64,000 nt of DNA from Megaleporinus macrocephalus (Eukaryota > Chordata > Actinopteri > Characiformes > Anostomidae): positions 4,678,289-4,742,288 of the forward strand of contig CM038719.1 in the NCBI GenBank assembly GCA_021613375.1, in the 5' to 3' direction. The notes under the pieces are model-generated. The model was not told where the DNA came from. It worked only from the letters and a program-made list of their open reading frames with translations, and searched no databases. Made by a program: the position numbers and the translations under genes. Of the stretch, positions 56,421 to 64,000 are shown piece after piece (within the stretch, counting starts at the first letter, position 1; each line of letters begins with the position of its first letter).

Positions 56421-58967
56421 CAAAGGTGTCAGAAGTATTCTCATTCATTACTCAGGTAGAAATATAGATACTGGAGTTTATAAATACTTCTGTAGAAGTT
56501 GAAGTATCAACTGAAGCTTTTTACTCCAGTATAAGTGTAAAAGTACTGCTTTCAGAACTACTTAAAGTATAAAAGTAAAAGTAATTTAAGTAAAAAATAC
56601 CATTAAGGACAAAAGCTTAGGCCGCACCACAGGGGTCTATAGTGCACTAGCCCACCTCCCCAAAGACCCCATTCTTCTAAAAGCCATAATGACTATAATG
56701 TTATACTAAAATGTTAATGTTGATAAATTTGGGATGCGCTAGGCTTCCTGTTTCAGCTCATATACACCAATTAAACATGAATGTAGTTTAGTACAATGTA
56801 AATATATTAAAGAAGCATATCTGTTACTACTGAACATTAACATGTGTTTCATGGAGCAGAAGATATGATGACTAGTTATGAAGTCAAACTTCAAAGACAT
56901 GTTATCAATAATCTTTACTGGAATGTAAATGTAAATGAATGAAAACAAGCTGAAATGAAATAGGAGTAACGAGACTATGTTTAAAATGTAAGGAGTAGAA
57001 AGTACTGATAATGGAGTGTAAATGTAAGGAGTAGAAAGTACTGATAATGGAGTGTAAATGTAAGGAGTAGAAAGTACTGATAATGTAGTGTAAATGTAAG
57101 GAGTAGAAAGTACTGATAATGGAGTGTAAATGTAAGGAGTAGAAAGTACTGATAATGGAGTGTAAATGTAAGGAGTAGAAAGTACTGATAATGTAGTGTA
57201 AATGTAAGGAGTAGAAAGTACTGATAATGGAGTGTAAATGTAAGGAGTAGAAAGTACTGATAATGGAGTGTAAATGTAAGGAGTAGAAAGTACTGATAAT
57301 GGTGTGTAAATGTAAGGAGTAGAAAGTACTGATAATGGAGTGTAAATGTAAGGAGTAGAAAGTACTGATAATGGAGTGTAAATGTAAGGAGTAGAAAGTA
57401 CTGATAATGGAGTGTAACTGTAAGGAGTAGAAAGTGCTAATAATGGAGTGTAAATGTAAGGAGTAGAAAGTACTAATAATGGAGTGTAAATGTAAGGAGT
57501 AGAAAGTGCTGATAATAGAGTGTAAATGTAAGATGTAGAAAGTACTGATAATGGAGTGTAAATGTAAGGAGTAGAAAGTACTGATAATGGAGTGTAAATG
57601 TAAAGAGTAGAAAGTACTGATAATGGAGTGTAAATGTAAGGAGTAGAAAGTACTGATAATGGAGTGTAAATGTAAGGAGTCGAAAGTATTGATAATGGAG
57701 TGTAAATGTAAGGAGTGTAAATGTAAGGAGTAGAAAGTACTGATAATGGAGTGTAAATGTAAAGAGTAGAAAGTACTAATAATGGAGTGTAAATGTAAGG
57801 AGTAGAAAGTACTGATAATGGAGTGTAAATGTAAGGAGTAGAAAGTGCTGATAATGGAGTGTAAATGTAAGGTGTAGAAAGTACTAATAATGGAGTGTAA
57901 ATGTAAGGAGTAGAAAGTACTGAAAATGGAGTGTAAATGTAAGGAGTAGAAAGTGCTGATAATGGAGTGTAAATGTAAGGAGTAGAAAGTGCTGATAATG
58001 GAGTGTAAATGTAAGGAGTAGAAAGTACTGATAATGGAGTGTAAATGTAAGGAGTAGAAAGTACAGATAATGGAGTGTAAATGTAAGGAGTAGAAAGTAC
58101 TGATAATGGAGTGTAAATGTAAGGAGTAGAAAGTACTGATAATGGAGTGTAAATGTAAGGAGTAGAAAGTACTGATAATGGAGTGTAAATGTAAGGAGTA
58201 GAAAGTACTGATAATGGAGTGTAAATGTAAGGAGTAGAAAGTACAGATAATGGAGTGTAAATGTAAGGAGTAGAAAGTACAGATAATGGAGTGTGAATGT
58301 AAGGAGTAGAAAGTACAGATAATGGAGTGTAAATGTAAGGAGTAGAAAGTACAGATAATGGAGTGTAAATGTAAGGAGTAGAAAGTACTGATAATGGAGT
58401 GTAAATGTAAGGAGTAGAAAGTACTGATAATGGAGTGTAAATGTAAGGAGTAGAAAGTACAGATAATGGAGTGTAAATGTAAGGAGTAGAAAGTACAGAT
58501 AATGGAGTGTAAATGTAAGGAGTAGAAAGTACAGATAATGGAGTGTAAATGTAAGGAGTAGAAAGTACTGATAATGGAGTGTAAATGTAAGGAGTAGAAA
58601 GTACTGATAATGGAGTGTAAATGTAAGGAGTAGAAAGTACTGATAATGGAGTGTAAATGTAAGGAGTAGAAAGTGCTGATAATGGAGTGTAAATGTAAGG
58701 AGTAGAAAGTACTGATAATGGAGTGTAAATGTAAGGAGTAGAAAGTACAGATAATGGAGTGTAAATGTAAGGAGTAGAAAGTACTGATAATGGAGTGTAA
58801 ATGTAAGGAGTAGAAAGTACTGATAATGGAGTGTAAATGTAAGGAGTAGAAAGTACTGATAATGGAGTGTAAATGTAAGGAGTAGAAAGTACAGATAATG
58901 GAGTGTAAAGTAAGGAGTAGAAAATACTGATAATTTAAGTAAGGTAATGAGTATTTGTACTCCTCTG
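56421..58967 (+). mobile_element. hAT-like non-autonomous transposon with internal minisatellite
   Basis: Left end CAAAGGTGTCAGAAGTATTC, right end (reverse complement) CAGAGGAGTACAAATACTCA. These are imperfect inverted repeats of the CAGAGGTGT type typical of hAT elements. Flanking octamers CTTACGGC (56413-56420) and CTTATGGC (58968-58975) match at 7 of 8 positions, as expected for the 8-bp hAT target duplication. The first 560 bp is ordinary element sequence ('ACTTCTGTAGAAGTTGAAGT'); the rest is a 36-bp array. No transposase frame. Confidence 0.8.
56985..58935. repeat. 36-bp minisatellite within the hAT-like element
   Basis: About 54 units of 'GGAGTGTAAATGTAAGGAGT' + AGAAAGTACTGATAAT. Variants (GTGCTG, ACAGAT, AATAATGG) recur in short runs. 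Exact 36-bp spacing gives a 400-codon minus-strand frame (57884-59086) of a 12-residue repeat; not a gene. The unit resembles the element's own 'AAGTATAAAAGTAAAAGTAA' type sequence. Confidence 0.97.
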
Positions 58968-58975
58968 CTTATGGC

Positions 58976-59919
58976 TGTTATTAAATGAGAAACCAGCTGA
59001 ATATTCTGTGCTGTGCAGTCTGTCTTGCTATGCCTCTCCTCCTCTCCTCCTGTCTGTCTCTGCCTTTGTTTACACCATCGTGTCATGTTCCATGTGCCTC
59101 TGTTTATTTTGGTTGCTTGCTCCTCCTTGTCTCTGCCTTCTTGTCAGACCCCTCACCTGCTCCTAGTTTGTTAGCTCCTGTCTGTCCCAGATGTTCCTAC
59201 TTTCCTTTGTTCTACTTACGCTCCTCTGTTGGCTCCCTGTCTTGGTCTAGTTTATATTGTTATATTGTTAGTCTGGTGCTGTGAATGTGTAGGATGTTAA
59301 GTCTCATCCTGTGTTGGTCTCTAGTGTTTTATTATTTTGTATGTATATATTAGTTCTACTAGGGACCACTATGGAATAAACCCTGTATCCAACTCTCTCG
59401 CCTTCTACTCTATCATATGGTCCAATCACCGGCCAGAATTCTGTCAATGTTCTAACTGTGAACTAGCCTATAAGTAAACTTTCAGGCATGAGTTCTATAC
59501 CTCAAGCCCAAGTTATAGTTTATAGAAGTATACTTTTATATATATTTTCCATGCTAGTTTAATAAGTACTACTTTTAATAAGTATAACTGTATGTTTTTT
59601 CTTAAAGTTGCTACTTATATATCATCTCTGTGCAAAGAAAGAGTCTCCAAAATAGTAATTTAACAGGAGTACAATAGTAACTTTATTTTTAATGTAAGTC
59701 AAAGAAACCAGATTTTTTTTACAAGCTGTTTTGGAGCTATTTTCATCACTCTGAAATTCCCTCAGTTGATTCCCTGGACTCCATTACCCATAATTCCCCT
59801 CCCCCACAGGCCACCATCACATGTCCAACCACGTCGAATCACAGAAGCTCTTTACTGGAGTACAAGATTTGCACACCTGAAGTTAATTAGATCTGAAACA
59901 AAGAGACAAACTCTGGACC
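58976..59919. other. Probable retroelement 3' end, then unique sequence
   Basis: 58990-59400 is T/C-rich and finishes with GGGACCACTATGGAATAAAC (59364-59383) containing an AATAAA signal, which looks like a retroelement or transcript 3' end. The plus frame at 58985-59284 is hydrophobic by composition only. 59400-59900 is ordinary AT-rich sequence, with TTACCCATAATTCCC near 59784. Confidence 0.3.
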
Positions 59920-60445
59920 CTTAATTCCCCAGGCTTGAATACTATGGGACCACCTGGATGGTGCTGTGGTCTCTATGGATCCTCCTCCACGCTCCCTCCA
60001 GCAGCTGTGGGATGCACTGCAGTCAGCATGACTCCAGAGACCTGTGACCACCAGATCACGTACACGATAAATGCTGATGGTCTTCTCTGGGGTGGATGGG
60101 ATCTTCCAGCAAGACAATGAGACACGTCACACGACTAGAAATGTCCCACATTGGTTGGAAGAGCTGACTAAGAGTTCCAAGTACTACCCTGGACCCCTAA
60201 TTCCCCAGACTTTAACCCATCTGTTGGACCACCGGGATGGTGGTGTTGGCTCTATGGATCCTCCTCCACGCTCCCTCCAGCAGCTGTGGGATGCAATGCA
60301 GTCAGCATGACTCCAGAGATCTGTGACCACCTACCAGCACCTTACTGAGTCTCCCAGTCCGTCTAGCTGCTGTCTGTGCTGCACACAGTGGCTACTCTGG
60401 ATATTAGCTGGTGGTCATAATAATGTGACTCAGCTGTGTATTGGA
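59920..60445 (+). mobile_element. Tc1/mariner 3' fragments, two in tandem
   Basis: Two 'GGATCCTCCTCCACGCTCCC' modules lie about 281 bp apart (59979 and 60260), each followed by CAGCAGCTGTGGGATGCA. The second is preceded by a frame decoding to 'GIFQQDNETRHTTRNVPHWL' (frame 60071-60310), which includes the conserved DN of a Tc1 transposase, and is followed by the 'GGTCATAATAATGTGAC' terminal motif at about 60413. The 5' half of the element is absent. Confidence 0.7.
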
Positions 60446-60559
60446 GTGTATATAGACAGTCTGGCTCAAATCACAGTTTTGGCACTGGATGAATTCTGTG
60501 TGCATGAACTCGCCAGACTATTCTGCGTTATGTTCTGGGGAATGTAGTTTTCATGTCAC
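60446..60559 (+). repeat. Duplicated Tc1 flank, copy 1
   Basis: 'GAGTGTATATAGACAGTCTG' and GGCACTGGATGAATTCTGTG recur at 61026-61081, downstream of the next Tc1 fragment, so flank and element were duplicated together. Confidence 0.75.
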
Positions 60560-61005
60560 TCTCTGGACCCACTCATTCATGTGGAAGACACTCTAAACCG
60601 ATTTGGGTCTGAATCCATCCTTGCAGACCACGTACACCATACATGCTGATGGTCTTCTCTGGGGTGGATGGGATCTTCCAGCAAGACAGTGCGACACGTC
60701 ACATGTCTAGAAATGTCCCACACTGTTTGGAAGAGCTGTCCGAGACTTCCAAGTATTACCCTGGACCCCTGATGCTCCAGACTTGAACCCAGTTGAGCAT
60801 CTGTGGGACCACCTGGATGGTGGTGTTGGCTCTATGGATCCTCCTCCACGCTCCCTCCAGCAGCTGTGGGATGCATTGCAGTCAGCATGATACCTCCAGA
60901 TACCTGTGACCACCTACCAGGACCTTACTGAGTCTCCCAGTCCGTCTAGCGGCTGTCTGTGCTGCACACAGTGGCTACTCTGGATTAGCCGGTGGTCATA
61001 ATAAT
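60560..61005 (+). mobile_element. Tc1/mariner 3' fragment, third copy
   Basis: Same order as the element at 53470: 'ACCGATTTGGGTCTGAATCC', 'GGTCTTCTCTGGGGTGGATG', 'ATCTTCCAGCAAGACAGTGC', 'GGATCCTCCTCCACGCTCCC', 'GGTCATAATAATGTGAC'. Spacing to the previous copy is about 580 bp. Closer to an intact transposase C-terminus than its neighbours but frameshifted. Confidence 0.7.
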
Positions 61006-61110
61006 GTGACTCAGCTGTGTATTGGAGTGTATATAGACAGTCTGGCTCAAATCACAGTTTTGGCACTGGATGAATTCTGTTTGCATGAACTCGTCAGACT
61101 ATTCCAGCAG
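61006..61110 (+). repeat. Duplicated Tc1 flank, copy 2
   Basis: Second copy of the sequence at 60430-60535, very similar, ending at CAGACTATTC. Confidence 0.75.
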
Positions 61111-61572
61111 CTCCGTCTGCTGCAGTCGACCCTGTCTGTTGGGGGGAAGTTGTCACATTTGCGTTTGCGCTGTTTTGGCAGGCGCTGGAAACAAAGACGT
61201 CTAGACCGCTTGTGTACAAATATTACGACTCTCCTGCAAATGGATTTCAAATTATTCAGCATGAACCAGAGCTGGCTTGGCCCTGTTCTCCGCTACTTTA
61301 TAGAAGTGATAAGATTGTCAGTCGCTGGCAGGTTTTTGGGGAGAATTTCACAGCAGGGCGCCGTGTTAACTGAGATACAGCCAGCAGAGCCGAGTCGGCC
61401 TCCCGCTCTCGTCTCCGTTTCATCCCTTCTGAAGTAAACCGGCTCGCCGCTGATGAGAGGAGATGATGGCGTGATGATGAATGACAACGCTGCCCTGACC
61501 GCAGGCCTGTAACCCATTTACAGCCGTTTTCCAATTTGCAACATCTGACGCAATTTGCCGAAGCGAGCGCTG
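61111..61572. other. Candidate conserved non-coding island
   Basis: Normal-complexity block with CAAATGGATTTCAAATTATT (61236-61255) and many CpG words. Frames on both strands (61006-61437 plus, 61293-61534 minus) overlap without a convincing choice. The plus frame starts in duplicated transposon flank. Enhancer-like by composition only. Confidence 0.3.
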
Positions 61573-61762
61573 TTTCTCATGTGTTTCGGGAGCAGGTGCT
61601 GTAATCAAACATGACACTGACTCCCGCTCCCTGCCACGACGCTGACCTCAATCTAACCACTGAAATATTCCAATCAGTCCCATGTTTTCTGCTCTGAATG
61701 GAACAAAAAACATAGATCCCACTCAGACACAGGCCCCTAAATCAGTGATCCCGCATGCAAAC
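61573..61762 (+). repeat. Direct duplication flanking the telomere-like array, left copy
   Basis: CTCATGTGTTTCGGGA, 'CTGACCTCAATCTAACCACT', 'CAGTCCCATGTTTTCTGCTC' and GATCCCGCATGCAAAC occur here and again at 63797-63965 in the same order. Confidence 0.9.
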
Positions 61763-61869
61763 GGGTAAGTGAACATGCTATAGTCAAACACACACACTAG
61801 AGGGCAGTAAACACACTTGCCCGATTTACACTTCCAGCAGTTAGGTGCCTTGCTTAAGGTCACTTTACT
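61763..61869. other. Short stretch with retroelement-like words
   Basis: 'TTAGGTGCCTTGCTTAAGGT' near 61841 resembles a motif common in fish retroelement tails. Too short to classify. Confidence 0.25.
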
Positions 61870-62215
61870 TACCATCCTGTGTATCTGATACTAAACAACT
61901 ACCCATCCTGTGTATCTGATACTAAATAACTGCCCATCCTGTGTATCTGATACTGAACAACTACCCATCCTGTGTATCTGATACTGAACAACTACCCATC
62001 CTGTGTATCTGATACTGAACAACTACCCATCCTGTGTATCTGATACTAAACAACCGCCCATCCTGTGTATCTGATACTGAACAACTACCCATCCTGTGTA
62101 TCTGATACTGAACAACTACCCATCCTGTGTATCTGATACTGAACAACTACCCATCCTGTGTATCAACCAGGTGGCCCTGTTTGAATGCAATCTGGACAAG
62201 TTTACTCATCAGGGT
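61870..62215. repeat. 31-bp minisatellite (CTGATACTGAACAACTACCC) and family D flank
   Basis: Nine units of 'CTGATACTGAACAACTACCC' + ATCCTGTGTAT, then 'GCAATCTGGACAAGTTTACT' (62187), the same flank as the 32-bp array at 54450. So both arrays arose within the same dispersed sequence. Confidence 0.93.
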
Positions 62216-63785
62216 TACCTAATGCTAACCGTAAACCTAAACCATAACCATAACCTTAAAACCTAAACCTTAAACACTAACACTAACCATAACCCTAACG
62301 ATAACCCTAACCCATGATGAAAAACCCTAACCATAACCACTAACCATAACCTTAACCATCACCCTAGCCTTAACCCTAACCCATAATCCAAACCCTAACA
62401 ATAACCCTAACCCATAATCCTAACCCTAACCCATAATCCAAACCCTAACCATAACCACTAACCATAACTCTAACCATAACTCTAACCCTAACCCATAATG
62501 AAAAACCCTAGCCTAACCATAACCTTAACCATAACCCTAACCTTAACCCCAACCCATAATCCAAACCCTAACCCTAACCCTAACCCATAATCCAAACCCT
62601 AACCCTAACAATAACCCTAACCCATAATCCTAACCCTAACCCATAATCCAAACCCTAACCATAACCACTAACCATAACTCTAACCATAACTCTAACCCTA
62701 ACCCATAATGAAAAACCCTAGCCTAACCATAACCTTAACCATAACCCTAACCTTAACCCCAACCCATAATCCAAACCCTAACCCTAACCCATAATCCAAA
62801 CCCTAACCCTAACAATAACCCTAACCCTAACAATAATCCTAACCCATAATCCAAACCCTAACCATAACCACTAACCGTAACTCTAACCATAACCCTAACC
62901 TTAACCCCAACCCATAATCCAAACCCTAACCATAACCCCAACCGTAACCCTAACCCTAACCCTAACCTATAATCCAAATCCTAACCATAACCACAAACCA
63001 TAACCATAAACCTAACCTTTAATGCAAACCCTAACCATAACCACTAACCATAACCATAAACCTAACCTTTAATCCAAACCCTAACATAACCACTAACCAT
63101 AACCATAACCTTAACCCTAACGTATAATCCAAAGCCTAACCATAACTACTAACCATAACTCTAACCCTAGCCACAATTCTAACCCTAACCTATAATCCAA
63201 ACCATAACCACTAACCATAATCTTAACCTTAATGTATAATCCAAAGCCTAACCATAACTACTAACCATAACCACTAACCATAACCATAATTCTAACCCTA
63301 ACCTATAATCCACACCCTAACCATAACCATTAACCATAATCTTAACCTTAATGTATAATCCAAAGCCTAACCATAACCACTAACCATAACTCTAACCATA
63401 ACTCTAACCCTAGCCACAATTCTAACCCTAACCTATAATCCAAACCCTAACCATAACCACTAACCATAATCTTAACCTTAATGTATAATCCAAAGCCTAA
63501 CCATAACTACTAACCATAACCACTAACCATAACCATAATTCTAACCCTAACCTATAATCCAAACCCTAACCATAACCACTAACCATAATCTTAACCTTAA
63601 TGTATAATCCAAAGCCTAACCATAACTACTAACCATAACCACTAACCATAACCATAATTCTAACCCTAACCTATAATCCACACCCTAACCATAACCATTA
63701 ACCATAATCTTAACCTTAATGTATAATCCAAAGCCTAACCATAACCACTAACCATAACCACTAACCATAACTCTAACCCTACTCA
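62216..63785. repeat. Telomere-like (TAACCC / TAACCATAACC) array
   Basis: Built from TAACCC, TAACCA and CCATAATCCAAACC words. Short true-telomere-type runs occur (ACCCTAACCCTAACCCTAAC near 62565). From about 63180 a higher-order unit of about 119 bp, marked by AATGTATAATCCAAAGCC at 63231, 63350, 63480, 63599 and 63718, is repeated. It is an interstitial, derived array rather than a chromosome end, because unique sequence resumes at 63797. Confidence 0.93.
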
Positions 63786-63796
63786 ATCACATAGTT

Positions 63797-63965
63797 TTCT
63801 CATGTGTTTCGGGAAGCAGGTGTTGGAATCAAACCTGACACTGACTCCCGTTCCCTGCGACCACGCTGACCTCAATCTACCTGCTGAAATATTCCCACCA
63901 GTCGCATGTTTTCTGCTCCTACTCAACACCGGCCCCTAAATCTGCGATCCCGCATGCAAACAGGC
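63797..63965 (+). repeat. Direct duplication flanking the telomere-like array, right copy
   Basis: Matches 61573-61762 with substitutions and a deletion of about 25 bp at 63919, where the left copy has GAATGGAACAAAAAACATAG. The remaining 35 bases of the window are unique. Confidence 0.9.
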
Positions 63966-64000
63966 TGTGATTCTAAACTGCCGTCGTTGTGAGGAGTGTC

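Noticed and set aside
57884..59086. 400-codon minus-strand frame with 12-residue repeats
   Set aside because: 36-bp array within a non-autonomous hAT-like element. Hydrophobic, monotonous, and the first residues come from unrelated flank.
61006..61437. 143-codon plus-strand frame
   Set aside because: Its first third is duplicated Tc1 flank, also present at 60430 where the frame diverges. No domain recognised.
62216..63785. Chromosome end (telomere)
   Set aside because: Units are mixed with CCATAATCC and AACCATAACC, and unique sequence resumes beyond the array, so it is interstitial.
1..64000. tRNA or rRNA genes
   Set aside because: I looked for A/B-box pairs and conserved rRNA words and saw none convincing. 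A tRNAscan or Rfam run would be decisive.

Overview
The window reads as vertebrate, most likely teleost fish, intergenic or intronic DNA. I found no protein-coding gene, rRNA or tRNA that I can support. Evidence for a fish source is the set of dispersed repeats: Tc1/mariner, hAT and Harbinger-like DNA transposon remnants, a retroelement 3' tail ending in a short GGAT/ATGG-type run, and a repeat starting CATAACATTAAAACCACC that I remember as common in ostariophysan fishes (characins, catfishes, carps). The order-level placement is memory-based inference.

The dominant content is tandem repeats. By my rough tally more than half of the 64 kb is microsatellite, minisatellite or degenerate low-complexity sequence. 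Nearly all long open frames lie in these arrays. They are open because the units are multiples of 3 (30, 36, 39, 42 bp) or lack stops in every frame (20 bp, CT/GA tracts), so I do not annotate them as genes.

Layout. 0-5.9 kb: unique sequence, a 682-bp tandem duplication and a GGTTGCT minisatellite. 5.9-10.7 kb: TG, G-rich, CT and GA tracts in succession. 10.7-14.5 kb: unique, then a G-poor degenerate tract and an LTR-like fragment. 14.5-20 kb: CT tracts, a 43-bp minisatellite and a TATC microsatellite. 20-21.3 kb: a 53-bp minisatellite, an LTR-like fragment and a conserved-looking island. 21.4-28.1 kb: a degenerate AT-rich tract, G-rich, then about 2 kb of purine tract switching to about 2 kb of pyrimidine tract. 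28.4-33 kb: the 53-bp minisatellite again in opposite orientation and a 20-bp G/T-rich array. 34.2-37.4 kb: two 42-bp arrays in opposite orientation. 38-41 kb: a cluster of dispersed elements. 41.7-48.8 kb: arrays rich in CCAAT/ATTGG. 49.9-55.2 kb: more minisatellites and a Tc1-like element. 56.4-59 kb: a hAT-like element swollen by a 36-bp array. 59.9-61.1 kb: Tc1 3' fragments in tandem. 62.2-63.8 kb: a telomere-like CCCTAA-type array flanked by a direct duplication.

The most interesting structure is the link between mobile elements and minisatellites. Several arrays sit inside, or appear to have grown from, a recognisable dispersed element: the 36-bp array in a hAT-like element with a near-perfect 8-bp target duplication, the 42-bp arrays from the end of the CATAACATTAAAACC repeat, the 53-bp arrays in a shared dispersed repeat, and the 31/32-bp arrays in another. 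Between the repeats are islands of ordinary complexity with homeodomain-, RFX- and TCF-like motifs. They look like candidate conserved non-coding elements, but this cannot be tested without alignment. Several stretches look like poorly polished long-read consensus, and I flag them.
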